64,000 nt of DNA from Thozetella sp. PMI_491 (Eukaryota; Ascomycota; Sordariomycetes; Chaetosphaeriales; Chaetosphaeriaceae): positions 1 to 64,000 of the forward strand of contig MU270043.1 of assembly GCA_021432635.1 (NCBI GenBank), written 5' to 3'. Of this stretch, positions 1-11,501 are shown piece by piece. The notes beneath the pieces were generated by a model. That model saw only the letters and a program-made list of their open reading frames with translations. It had not been told where the DNA came from and did not search any database. The position numbers and the translations under genes were made by a program. The first letter of the stretch is position 1. Each line of letters begins with the position of its first letter.

Positions 1-2021
1 AAGGCCCTGCTGCGGCCCCGCCAGGCGGTTGGCACTGGGCATCCGGCCATGCAGACTTGCCACAGGCGATGCCCGTCATCGTGTTGGGCAGTGCAGCCAG
101 CAAAGCCCGCACTGACACCACCCTACCTCGCTTTACTTGCCTAGCCGTTCGGGCCACGCCACAGAGATGCCGCAGACTTCCGGTTGCGCTTGGATCTTGG
201 TCACATCTGGCAAATGGCCGACCCCCTTGGGACGACCCCTCCGGGCACAGGACGGGCACAGGACGGGCCTCAAAAGTGTAGGGATGTTGTCAGCCTGGGC
301 CAATCCGTTCGCCCAACTCCCAAGCCATTCGCCTATGCCACTCGATGATTTGCCGTCAGGGTAGCGCCTAGCCCCCCCTGGCATTGCGTTGCGCTCCACC
401 GCCACTCTCCTCCTGTCGACGGACCTCGCACTGAGTCCTCTCACCCGTTCCCGTCCGGTGTACAGCGGCATATAGCCGACATATTACTCGCCAAAAGGCC
501 CGCTGAGTACCTGGCTGTGCCTGTGCGGCCGCCCAGCACCCAAAGACCCCCACGCTAGACACAAGGTTCGGGTGATCTGCACTGTCTCGAGCCCGTGGTC
601 CAGCAGCTCGGCTTAACCGTCGGTCCCGCCGCTGTGGTTCACGCTGTGGGTCTTGGCTGCTTCGGTCGTATGCTGGGTGAAGCGATGATGATGCGCTGGC
701 TCGTGACAACCCGCGTGACATGGCTCTGGTACGACGCATTCCTGTCGCGAAGGGGCAGCAGTTTGTACAGAACTATCTGCAAGCCTGTTTCTGTTCTTGT
801 GGCCTTTGGACCACAAACAGTTCTACAGGCTATCGAACCACATCCTAGCCAAGTCCTGACCTAAAGGCCTACCAGGCCGTATGATTGTATAAACATAAGA
901 ATATTGGCCGTGTTGGGAGGACTCACTCCCCAAGCCTGCCCTCTACTGGTCATCAGTGAGAGACAAACAAGGGATTACATTTTCAACGCTATTATCCATT
1001 GATGTAGCCACCGAGCGCCGATCATGGTCTGCAAGGTAGCATCATGCTTTGCATGTCCCGAAGGCCACGTCCGACACTGTCCGACCTAGTAAGGCGGTGG
1101 CTTCGTATTGTATCAGTTTAGAGTTTAGATCTGGCAAAAGCAGCGAGAGCGCAAACCGACTGGCAAATCTTGTCGACGATATTATCATCGAAATTGGTGA
1201 CAGGGTTGGCCATAATTACTTGGTGGCATATTCCCCCCCCACCCGGGCAGATCGACAGCGGTGAGACTTCGGGGTTGCGCCGTATGATCCGAGGCTCCGA
1301 TCCCGGGGCAACCTCCGTGAATCCTAGGGTCGGCGCTTCGTGTCATCTCCAACTCCCTCCGGAGTCTCTTGGCTTATCCCAACGAGGCACAAAACAAGCT
1401 CACTATTAGTATATGAAATAATTACATGGTAAATGTAATGACCTTTTCCTTTACTTCTGCTTTTCCTAGAATTGGAAAGAGATTTTTTCAACATGACTGG
1501 GCCGGCCCCTCCCGGTCTTCTGCTTCTTGTGTTACACAATAGCGAGTATGCCTATGTGAAACAAACGTCTCGTGTAGCCGGATTCCCAGGATACAAATTC
1601 TTCATGTCAGCGCTTTCTGAACATGTCCGCGGCCACTCATCTACCAATTCAGTGTACTATAACCCTCAATTTTGAGATCGAAGACCCTGCAGGTTGAAAG
1701 TGAAGATCCAATAGCCAGGTATGAATTATTTTTCGTATGCTCCCTCCAGATTAGTCGAGTCCAGGCTTACTGCGTCCTCTCCTCCCTCCTTCCCCTCTCC
1801 ATATACGATAAGCGAGGCTCCGGACCTTCGCAAGATTAACTCTGCTATCGGGTGTTATAGGAGTTGGGCTAATCACTTGCTAGTGCCCCAGAAAACACCC
1901 CTGGGATACCTTAAAGCTGATATATCCTCAGGAAACTGGCAAAGGCGTTTTACTCAAGCAACTTCGACCTTCCAAACCGTCCACCATCGCCTATACCGCT
2001 TTGAGTTCCCCGGGGTACGCC
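1..2021. other. Non-coding stretch
   Basis: No reading frame here shows a recognisable motif, a plausible ATG context or splice structure. The only visible landmarks are short pyrimidine-rich runs near 1230 and 1770. The last few hundred bases must contain the promoter of the hydrolase that starts at 2022. I see no repeat, tRNA or transposon remnant. Confidence 0.6.
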
Positions 2022-3082
2022 ATGGCTGAGCCTCCCTACCCGATTCACGAGTCCATGGTGGACAGGCTGGATCCCGAGTATGTAGCCTTCTACAACACAT
2101 ATCTTATCGACAAGCAGGTAGGGCATCTACTACCACTTGAGGAGGTTCGTAAGGGCTTTGCTATACCCGGCCCCGGCCCAGCGCCCGCCGTTGACAGCCA
2201 AGACATCACCATTATCCGTAAGGAGAGCACCGGCCCCGACATCAAACTCCGCGTCTTCACGCCTCCCGGGCCGAAGCCGGAAGCCGGCTGGCCTGTGATG
2301 CTGTATTACCACGGTGGAGGCTGGGTGTTGGGCAATGTGGACGCCGAGAATTCCGTAACGAAGCATTTGTGCGACCGCGGCAAATGCGTTGTCATTACGA
2401 CCGAGTACAGGTGTGTTCGGCCTCGTGGCGAACAAGATTGCATGTTAGAAGGGCTAATCACACCTCGCCCAGGCTCGCCCCTGAGAACGTGTTCCCTGCG
2501 GCAGTTCATGACTGCTGGGAGACGGTGCTCTGGGTGCTGGACCAGGGCAAGCAACTACTAGGGCTCGACGTGGCACGAATGGCCACGGGCGGCTCATCCG
2601 CAGGAGGCAATCTCGCAGCTATCATAACGCAGCGCGCCGCAGCTCGAAATACATGCAGCTTTGTGCTTCAGCTGCTCATCGTGCCTGTAGCAGACAACAC
2701 GGCCAACACTACAAACAGTGTATCCTGGAAGGAGAACGAGCACGTCCCAGCGCTTAGCCCAGCTAGGATGCTTTGGTTTCGCGACCGATACCTACCCAAC
2801 AAGGAGGACTGGGCCCACCCGGAAGCAAGCCCAATGTTCTGGGAAGGAGATTGGTCAAAATTACCCCCGGCAGTGCTTCTCCTTGGAGAACTTGATATTC
2901 TGAGATCAGAGGGGGAGAAGTACGGCGAGAAGCTTCGGAAAGCGGGCATCCAAACTGATGTGCATATTTCCAAGGGGCAGCCGCACCCTTTTATCATTTT
3001 GGACGGTGTGATGGAAGCCGGCCGAACGGGACTCACGATACTCTGTGAGGCGTTGGCCAAAGGCACGATGCCGCGGGACTGA
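2022..3082 (+). CDS. Alpha/beta hydrolase, HSL-type esterase/lipase
   Basis: Two exons, 2022-2410 and 2473-3082, joined across a 62-nt intron, give 332 residues. The join restores the family sequence TTEYRLAPEN. The hormone-sensitive-lipase (bacterial lipase H) signature is complete. The oxyanion-hole motif HGGGW lies at about residues 97-101, the nucleophile Ser172 sits in GSSAG, and Asp271 (GELD) and His301 (GQPHPF) complete the triad. There is no signal peptide, so the enzyme is probably cytosolic and hydrolyses short-chain or aromatic esters; its substrate cannot be read from the sequence. The ATG at 2022 is the first in frame, and length and motif spacing are normal for the family. It lies about 4.7 kb before the accessory cluster, and membership of that cluster is only a possibility. 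Confidence 0.9.
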
Positions 3083-3347
3083 TGAGCATGCAGAAGCACG
3101 TCCCGTCAGAATCCATGGGAGGAACCTATTGAACTGCTGTTTATATCTCTTTGTACTACCCGCTTGGCGGGTGCTTGAAGTATTTGAGGCACTAAACTAG
3201 TACCTTAGTTCTAGCCGCCTCTGTCCGTGCACGATGTGACCACTCGTCCCCTGCCTTAGCTCAAAGCACATTCCATGCCCCCACCTTCACTAAAACAACG
3301 TCAACAGGTTTGCCCGACGGCCAGGCGTTACCCGCACCGACTCAACG

Positions 3348-4505
3348 ATGGAGCGCAGCATCACCAACAGCCTAGAAAGCCCCTTAGAGAACCGGCAATT
3401 TCACCTAATCCAGGAGCTAGTTCAAACCGAGTCCCGGTTCGTTCCTGACATCGCCGAACTAGTCCAACTACAGCAGACCCTAGTCGCTCGTCAGCTGGTC
3501 TCGCCCGAGGACAGCAAGGCTTTGTTTTCAAACATCGGAGACATATACGCTCTTCACAGCCGATTCCTCGCCGGCATTGAACCAATGGTTCTGGACCAGC
3601 TGCCGACCTGGCGAGACAAGGTAGACCACCTCTCGGCTCTCCTCGTGGCGCTGGAAGAGGACTTCCAGGTCTACCATCCATACATCCGCAGCATCTCTAG
3701 GGTTGACTGGTATGAGTGGGTTAGGACCTTCTCGGATGCGGTAAAGGCCACCGAATTTAAGAGGATAGATGAATTCAGCCTTGATGGGTCGCTTCTGCGG
3801 CCGTTTTCAAGATTCGTCAAGTATTCAGTCTTTATGAAGGTATAATTCTGACTAGAGCGACCTCGCCGGGAAGGAAATGCGGACGGCCTGGGAAAGGCAC
3901 ATACTATTCCCGAAGACTATCGCCAGAGCACGCTGACGAACCACGTGCACAGGATTTTCAGCGGTACACCACAGGAGAGGAGGCACGACAGGCTCTGATG
4001 CCAGGGGCAAGGGCCATGGAGCGGATACAAGAGCGCGCCATGGCGGTCCATCAGCAGGCCGAGCTTGAAGAAGCAGGAAAAAGTTTGCCCAACCGAGTTG
4101 AAGACTGGGACAGCTGTGTGCCCTCCAATCTCGGAAAGCTCCTCCGCCGCGGCACCCACCAGGTAGAGCGCGTGAGGACCGGCAGTATCAAAGAGGTTAC
4201 AGCTTCTCCGATTTAGGTAGGAATGCCCGCGCAGAAGCTAACGGCTGTTCTAGTACGGGGTATACTTGTTCGAAAGATATCTCGTATTTTTCAGGCCTCA
4301 AAGGCCGCTTCGCGGTGTGCGAAACGCAATAATTGACGGGATGTCTGCTCTGGTTTGCCGGGGCTACGTGTCTTTGAAAAGCATAATCCAAGCGGTTCCA
4401 GGTGCCCAAGCTCCAGGAATTTCCCCCGAAACCTGTCGAGGTGAGGACCACTGCCCTGGTGAACGGATGAAGTCATCGGAAGCAATGTCCACGGCCATTT
4501 CCTAG
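3348..4505 (+). CDS. Short Cdc24-like Rho guanine nucleotide exchange factor (DH domain, partial PH)
   Basis: Proposed exons 3348-3839, 3953-4195 and 4254-4505 give 328 residues. Exon 1 carries a DH (RhoGEF) fold: a start similar to FHLIQELVQTESRFV, and the late-helix motif RPFSRFVKYSVFMK. The 113-nt intron has a branch-like CTGAC and ends CAG. After it comes the Cdc24-type linker, with RVEDW and GKLLRRG. The third exon begins the PH domain with YGVYLFER, matching the Cdc24 YLFER core in spacing. Full Cdc24 is about 800-1000 residues and also has an N-terminal CH domain and a C-terminal PB1 domain; both are absent and the PH domain ends early. It should act on Rho/Cdc42-type GTPases if functional. 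Splice sites are weak (GTATAA and GTTACA donors), so a decaying paralogue remains possible. Confidence 0.6.
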
Positions 4506-5369
4506 GCTAGCAGCCCACAACACACTAACTGCTGCGTAGACGGTTCGATTTGTATCAGCTGGAGAGACAGCGGTTCTGACGAGGCAGTGGTCATATCCTT
4601 CGTTCACGAAGATCTCTCTCAGCTCTGGATAACCCAAATTGAACAGCAGCGGGAAAATTTGACGACAATACGATAGGGGTTTTCTGTTCAAGCAAGCGCA
4701 TGATTAGCTCACCAGGGGCCAAGCGCCGACTGATTAGGCCCCAACGTCTGAATGTACTCTTCTCAATATCCCTGTCTACCTCCTTGTTATCCTTTGTACA
4801 GTGCATTCGAGAAACTGGCAGTTTTGGCTAGATAACCAACTACATTCGCGCGCGGGGCCTGTGATTGACCAGCATAGGTACCATTGAAGAGAGTCTAGTG
4901 AATCCTACCTACTGTTACCTCGATGTGGAGCCTAAAATTGACGATCCTTACCCATACGTAGTGTGATAATGCAAGTAGCAGAGGCGGCCCCCAACTGCCA
5001 AGACAACCGAACGGACGAATGAGACGTTATTAGCCGTCTAATTTTGGTTCCGCGGTTGCGCATGGGGCCTTCAATGGGGGCCAAACAGCCGCGAAACTCC
5101 ACAGCATCGCCACACGCCAATCACACCGGGTGACAAGAGACTGAATTGGAATCCCCCCTACGGATAGCTGTATACTACCGTAGTATACACCTCGAAGGCT
5201 CCCTACCCTAGCAAGCCCACGCCTCGGCATTGTGCTCAATCCGGTTGGATCGTTAGGTCTCCGGGTATTAAACTCGAAGGCCCCCCCACCGCGCTTTAGG
5301 TATGTAACCACACGATTTGACTGGCATGATCTCTCTACGAGCGCCTCACTCAGGCCTTATCCACTTACC
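4506..5369. other. Intergenic, promoter of the membrane protein gene
   Basis: No gene is recognisable. It contains a perfect 19-nt palindrome at 5170-5188 (listed separately). A short minus-strand frame at 4473-4691 has no recognisable features. Confidence 0.5.
5170..5188. promoter_or_regulatory. 19-nt perfect palindrome (9-1-9)
   Basis: GTATACTAC, one C, then GTAGTATAC: a perfect inverted repeat with a single-base centre, 181 bp before the ATG of the membrane protein. The geometry suggests a site for a dimeric DNA-binding protein. No factor is identifiable. Confidence 0.4.
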
Positions 5370-7613
5370 ATGGATGGATCAAACCCGCCATTCCCGGTGT
5401 ATATTGGGATCTGGAAGAACTGGTCATACGGTCCGATATTTGGGAGCACGCTCACGCTCACCAAGCAGAATGGCACGCTTCTTATCGCTTTCATCGCCTT
5501 CTTCGTGACCATTGTCGGGTCGCACATGTGGCACCTTGCCAGCTTTTGCCTCCACTGGTATCTCTCTACCCAGGCCCCCATGGATGGGCTCCATCACCAG
5601 CGCCAAGCCGTCCTCCGCAACTCGGCGAGCCCATCTGGTGGCGCCTACACCCTCCTCCAGATCGCCTGGGCCTGGAGGAACACGGTTAGGAGACCATGGT
5701 TACGGTTTGGCCCTGTTATATTGATATCTCTAGCAATTGCTTCTGGCCTAGCACTTGTCTCTCTGTTCTCCTCCCGCATTGCAATGGGCACGGAGGTTTT
5801 GATTGCAAGCCCCAGGTGTGGAATCCTCGGCGGCTACAACACGACTGCGAGAGACGAGCAAACTTCCTTGCTGGCAACGAGAACCCAGTTGATTGAGACG
5901 GCGGCCGAGTACGCACAACGCTGTTACAGCAACACCACTTCATCAACGGCCGACTGTAGCAGCTTTGTAATGAAGACGGCCCCGGTCAGCATGACCACTA
6001 ACGCCAGTTGCCCCTTTGACTCGTCGCTATGCATCAGGCAGAATGCAAGTGTGATATTGGACACGGGACTTCTCGACAGCCACACACACCTTGGCCTCAA
6101 CTCTCCGGCAGATAAGAGATTCCAGTACAGATCAATCATGCACTGCTCACCATTGGCCACAGATGGTTTCACGTCTCTGTACAATGTTTCTGAGAACGAA
6201 TCCTACAAGCTATACAAGTACGGTACTACCGGTGGCTCGGACTGCAACTGTACTTGGCGGGCTTCCATGGACATCTGGAATCAGGCGCAGCAGAGTGACG
6301 CTGCCGACGTTGTAATGGGTTTAGAGCTCTTGTGGGTGTCTTGAGACCGACAATACTGGCATGGTATTTTGCTAATACATAACAGCAATATGCGGGCGTA
6401 CTATCAAAACGGTTCCCTCTCCGAAGCGGCCAGCGGCTTCATCCCAATCAAAGGCCTTGAGCGGCCAGATGCCGATCTGTTCCTAATCGGCCTGATGGCT
6501 CCCGCCTTGAACGCCGCAACCCCTCCACAGGACGACTGGTATCGGCTGACAACGCCGGTACAAACTCTATATGTCAACGGAAATGGAACCGTTGTATCGG
6601 AGAGCACGGAGTACACCAATGACGAGCCCATCTTGCCTATGGGCTGCATCTATCAGGATCAGCTCTGTAACCCCAGTGGTCCTGGTGCCAACCGTTGCAC
6701 ACAGCTCAGTGGCCGACTCGACGCCTTGCAGCAGGCCATGGGACTGTTCAACGACCCCACCACGGGAGAATGGATCTATCGCCTCCTGGACGAGTCGCGA
6801 CAGTCTCTCGGCCGCATGGTGCGTGCGTTGGGCTCGCACTCCCTTGAGTCCCGGTATTGGAAAATCCATACCAATCAGTGGCACCTTGACATGCAGCACT
6901 GGTTCAACACCTCTGTGGCGGCACTGCAGCTGAGCATGTTAAATACCGCGGTAGATCCAACCCTTGGAAACGACGACTTGGAGAGATTCGTGGGAAGGCC
7001 TAACAACACGGTCACTTCACAGCTGTGCAGGAGCCAGGTAGGATACCCATCCCTCTTCGTACGCTCTACTTGAGAAGTTGCGAGCTAACTTCGTGCCTAG
7101 AAAATGGTCACCGACGGATACATCTCCTTCAGTATGTTTGGGCTGCTATTCACCATTATCCTTGGCATTCTCATCATCCTGTTCTCTCTGTGCCTCGAGT
7201 CGCTTGCAGAAATTATCCAGCGACGACTCCGCCTCCGTCCCTATCCCATCCTAGAGTGGCGCGCCAACAACACCTTACACTTACAGCGCCTCGCATATGA
7301 GGAGTACGGGGTGAAGTGGCGCACAGGAAGTTGGGACGTTCCCATTACCGAGAGAGATACAGCGCTGCCAGAGTTGCATGCGCAAGACGGGAGACGGAGT
7401 TATTCATTTCCTACAGAGGTGAACGAAAAGAACATCAGTGTACGCAGCAAGACAGTGGATACCATCGAACGCAAGGACTCTAACAAGGACTTGCTGAACA
7501 AACAGAACACTGCTCCAGATATGGAGGACAGTGTTGCCAGCATTTCTTCACGCCAGCTATCTGAGGACGGCATGATCCAGAAACTAACGACTCTGGAATT
7601 GAAAGAGCAGTAG
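5370..7613 (+). CDS. Three-TM membrane protein with large extracellular loop, function unknown
   Basis: Exons 5370-6331, 6386-7037 and 7101-7613 give 708 residues. The first donor is taken as GTGGGT; a second option six bases downstream would keep frame and add two residues. Hydrophobic segments lie at about residues 36-58, 114-134 and 546-570. Between the second and third lie roughly 410 residues rich in Cys and in N-glycosylation sequons (for example NTT, NAS, NVS, NGT). This implies an exposed ectodomain held by two N-terminal helices and one C-terminal helix. A hydrophilic tail of about 138 residues follows the last helix. I recognise the general type of large hypothetical membrane protein common in Pezizomycotina, but no named family and no catalytic motif. 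The start is the first ATG before the hydrophobic region. Confidence 0.8.
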
Positions 7614-7722
7614 ACCAGGACGTACTGCTAATATGGAAGAAGCGACCGTTGCATTGTCGATCAACACGAAGGCGCATTGCATAGGTGAAGTGACGGATGT
7701 CTGAGGAGAACTGAGCCAGTAT

Positions 7723-8726
7723 TTAATGACTAGATGGAGCCCGAATACTCGGAATAACTTCTTCTCTTACCCAGTCTTCGAGACCGTGAAATGTAATACC
7801 AAGCGAGCTTGTGAGGGGGTCAGGAAGCTGAATGTCGGTCAAAACTCCAAACTCGTTCTCATACCCGTACAGCTCGTCGAGGTCAGCGATCCCAGTAGTC
7901 GTCGGTGTTACCAGTCGTACCGGACATCCGCTCTGTTTTCCAATCTCGGCTACCACCTCCGACATGCAGTTGTGTCCATAAGCGGCCCAAACAGTGTTGC
8001 CTATCAAGTCCGATCTTTCGAGCCAACAGGAAAGAATGGCAGCCACCACTGCTCCGAGGTCTTTCTCAATCCAGATCATGCCCTGCTTTGCTTCGGGCTT
8101 TAGCAGGGGCTGGGTTAGCTCCAGTGAGCCGTCTGCCGTCCTCGTCAAAGCACCATGCACCATCCCGTTGAGATACGTTGCGACCCAGTTGTCGAGGTAG
8201 AACCCCACGTTGAGATTGACATGAGCAATCTCTTTGTATCTCAGGTACTGTGAGATTGTCGACTTGTTCTCGACTAAATTGTTGCTTTTGTATCGCCCGC
8301 CGGAGCGGACCAGTGCGCTCGGCACCCCCGACCAGATAAATAGCCCCACGCCCGCCTCTTTTGCTTTGTCTGCCAAGTTACAACCATGCCGAACCTCCAG
8401 GAACGGATCGTCTTGTACTTCAGAATCGTAGTAATTTGTGATCGCGAATACGGCCTCCGCCCCCTGCATCGGCGCTAGAAGCGTCTCGGGTTTTGACATG
8501 TCGGCGGGCACGGTCGTCACATTCGGAAGCTTGGCTAGGTTCTGGGCAGGTTCACTATGCACATTACGTGTAATGGCTCTGATGGTGAAAGTACCCAGCG
8601 AGGATAAATGACGAACAACCTGTGGCTGATGAGATCACATTGGCGCCGGTATCTTGATGGGAAGAGGCAACGTACTGATCCGCCTTGGAGGCCAGTAGAC
8701 CCAAAGACTGTGATGATTCTAGCCAT
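7723..8726 (-). CDS. NmrA-like NAD(P)-binding protein
   Basis: Two exons on the minus strand, 8726-8676 and 8619-7723, separated by a 56-nt intron, encode 315 residues. Exon 1 begins MARIITVFGSTGLQGGS, the GxxGxxG dinucleotide-binding turn of NmrA-like/isoflavone-reductase-like proteins. Splicing joins it to SVVRHLSS and then ITRN, as expected for the family's second strand and the Arg/Asn that reads the NADP phosphate. Later parts (AVFAITNYYD, LFIWSG, GFYLDNW) are also typical. It lacks the Tyr-x3-Lys catalytic pair of classical short-chain dehydrogenases, so it may be either a redox sensor or a reductase. It is the most distal gene of the minus-strand run with the P450 and the FAD monooxygenase. 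Confidence 0.88.
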
Positions 8727-9352
8727 GAAAAGGTCTTGGAAGTGAGATTTCTCTCTCTCCTGTTGATCCAATCTAGCAGAGAACTGAACTGGGCTAAGCT
8801 TCGCCGTACTTCCAGATTGGGCAGCGAGATGAATCAACATTTCTACCTCCTATCTACAATAGCTATCCGATCCAAATGGGTGTCTAAATCATAACGCCGT
8901 GCTTTCCCACAAGCTAATAAACCGTGTTTACAAATCCGGAAAATATCTTCTCAAGGCCAAGGCCACCTCCATTAAATCTCTAAGGAGCTAGCGTCTCGGA
9001 TGGGCTCTGAGTTCGAACCCTGTCCGAGGAGACCCGCCGTCTCCCGGATATTAGTCTGATTGGCGGCGCGACACCTGCCAATTTGACAATGGCCCTCTGG
9101 ACGCCATGTACCGCGAGAAACAGACGACGCGGCTGTAAAGCTCAGCCACAATAGAAAGGGAGACAGAACATGGGATACGGATAGATCTACCTGCTATGAA
9201 TCTAACGGCATTGTGAAGGTCTCGTAATCTGGTGGAGAGGCGAGCGGCCCCGGCGAAGACAATGTAACTGGTCGCCGAACATTGGCTCTAAGATGTGCGC
9301 AGCATAGAAGAAAACATGTTTAATTCTATTATCTCTCATCATGACAAGTATT
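8727..9352. other. Intergenic between NmrA-like and P450 genes
   Basis: Promoter of the NmrA-like gene and 3' region of the P450. The stretch around 9009-9021 resembles a tRNA B box but lacks a pairing T stem or acceptor stem. Nothing else is seen. Confidence 0.5.
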
Positions 9353-11050
9353 CTAGAAGGCTCTCGGTGTGAGAGTCACATGTACCCCCTTCTGCGTCGC
9401 GAGCATCGTGGATTTGAACTGCCATTCCCTCTCCGGGTACGCAAGATGGAAGTCGTACTTGATCAGCAGCGACGGCACGAGCTTTGTGATTTCCATGGTG
9501 CTGATATGCCTTCCGCTACAAGTATGAGGCCCACCACCGAAGGCGAAGAATGCCTTGTTCATCCGGGACAAGTGGTCGTCGTCTGTAGTCAGCCACCGCT
9601 CGGGTCGCCACGTGTCTCCGTCAGGGAAGATGACGGGATCGCGATGCAACACCCAGGCATTGGCTCCCACCTCCGTACCCTCAGGCAGGAAGTGTCCTCC
9701 AATATACGCACCTCCCTTAGGAACGGTCCGGCCTAGCATGATGGCCATTGGCGGATGGATTCGCAGTGCTTCTTTGATGACGGCGTTGAGGTACGGTAAG
9801 TCCTTGGCTTGTGCGAATGTGGCAGGATAAGTGCAATTGGCTCGAGCCTCTTCGGCTAGTTGTCTGTATGTATCACGGTTTTTGAGACAGTAGTAGAATA
9901 TCGTGCGTAGGGTAGTCGATGTCGTGTCGCTGCCGGCGGTAATGTTACCTAGTGCGTGTGTGATGATTTCGCGATCTGTCAATGAGATCGGGTTGGTCTG
10001 TTGGTTGAGCAGCAGCCTCTGCACGAAAGTGCACGGCTCATCCTCTGGACGCTGTTTCAAGTCTTTCTTGAAGGCCGCGACCTGCGAACTGGCGATGTCA
10101 AGAAGCCCAGACTCAAATGTCATCTCGCCGAGTATGACCTTGGCCATGAGTTCATTTCCCGCAAGATACTTGTGTATCCAGGGGATTTGTCCAACCTTGA
10201 AGGCCGCCACACGTGTCAGGGACTTATCTTCAGTGCATCAGCAAGAAATTTTAACAAGAGGGCACGTACAATTACCATATAAGGCATTATGATGTCGAAA
10301 GCGGATAGAACGCGGTCTTTGTCCCCTTTCTCTACAAGCTGCATGGTCTTTCCGAACGTGAGCATGAAGACTGCATCCATAGCAAAGCGGTGCATGTAGT
10401 CGCCAAAGTCGACCACGTTCCCGGGAGTTCCCGCAATGGTGTCGAGAGAAGCAAATAGCGTGGCGGCCGTCTGGTCGAAGTACGGCTCCAGTTGTACCAG
10501 GGCGGACATCGCATAGGCATTGGCCGAGTTACGCTTCATGCGTGTATGCATGGCCCTATCCTTCAGCACAAACGGGTCTGGTAGCATCCCGTGCTCGTCA
10601 TATGGGGTCGATGGATCGTAGAACGACGACTAGTTTCTATGATAAGTACACTTTGACCTCACCAAAGACGAAGATTATGGAAGGGGGCATGCAAACCTTG
10701 TAGAACTTAGTTGTGACCCCATAGATGACAGGTAAATCATCAACGCTCGCCACAGACACGAGGCGAGGCCCGATCCGCACAACATTGCCGTACCGTCGAT
10801 GTAGACTCAAGTCGTAGTCGTAGTTGCGACCAGTCCAGACATGAAAAACCCGAACAAACTGCGTCAGAGACATGGAAAGCGGGCCGGGAATGTGAGAGAT
10901 GCCGCAGGCATATCGGTTCCGTAGCAGAGAGAGCAGAACGATAGAAAAAAACACCTGCCAGCTGCAAAGTAGCCTGAAAACCGAAAGAATCTTCGGAAGA
11001 ATCTCCGTAAACATGTTGATCGGCCCGGGGGAGTATAGCCACTGTAACAT
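9353..11050 (-). CDS. Cytochrome P450 monooxygenase
   Basis: Three exons on the minus strand, 11050-10697, 10629-10270 and 10222-9353, encode 527 residues. A hydrophobic anchor near residues 20-45 followed by the proline hinge HIPGP places it in the ER membrane. The I-helix oxygen-binding motif AGSDTT is at about 334-339, the K-helix EALR (ExxR) at 389-392, and the meander motif WRPERW follows. The heme loop FAFGGGPHTCSGR holds the ligand Cys473. Introns are 67 and 47 nt. All core motifs are intact, so an active enzyme is expected. The overall style (AGSDTTSTTLR, pisatin-demethylase-like) points to a secondary-metabolism or detoxification P450, but substrate and CYP family cannot be assigned by eye. 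It sits between an NmrA-like gene and an FAD monooxygenase on the same strand. Confidence 0.93.
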
Positions 11051-11501
11051 CAGTTAATATCTACACAGCAAGTATTCATAAATGAGAGAGCTCAAACGCG
11101 CAAGAGTATAACACTTCCGAAGGCAGAGACAAGCAGTGTGGCAGCAATCGTTGAAATTAGCACAAACTGGGAAGGCTAAAAGCTAAGCAGATGCAGGCAG
11201 CTCTGGGGTAATAGTCCTGTACTGTAGCGGTTTGATTGGTGCCATAGACAGTGAGTGTCTTTGGTATCGCTTATCGCTGATATATCCTATCACAGCTAGC
11301 ATTTGCAATAATCCGGTCCTACATGCAGACTGCGGAGCAACCCTTTCCCGCCCGGCGTTCCGCTGGTGAGAGATTTGGACTATGAGACTTCTCGAACAAT
11401 TTGGTGAGCTCCAAGAGTGAGGGTAGGTGCATAATGTGCCTAATAGCACATTCTAATTGCAAATATGGACCGGATTTATGTAAAAAGAGTTTCAATAGTC
11501 T
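11051..11501. other. Intergenic, P450 promoter
   Basis: 450 bp upstream of the minus-strand P450 and downstream of the FAD monooxygenase. No motif stands out. Confidence 0.5.

Noticed and set aside
3840-3952. Reading the RhoGEF as a frameshifted pseudogene
   Set aside because: A 113-nt GT-AG intron with a branch-like CTGAC restores frame and gives sequence that fits the DH domain, so an intact short gene is more likely.
9009-9021. tRNA-like B box
   Set aside because: The flanks cannot form a five-base T stem, and no A box or acceptor stem is found at a suitable distance. A similar match near 27231 fails for the same reason.
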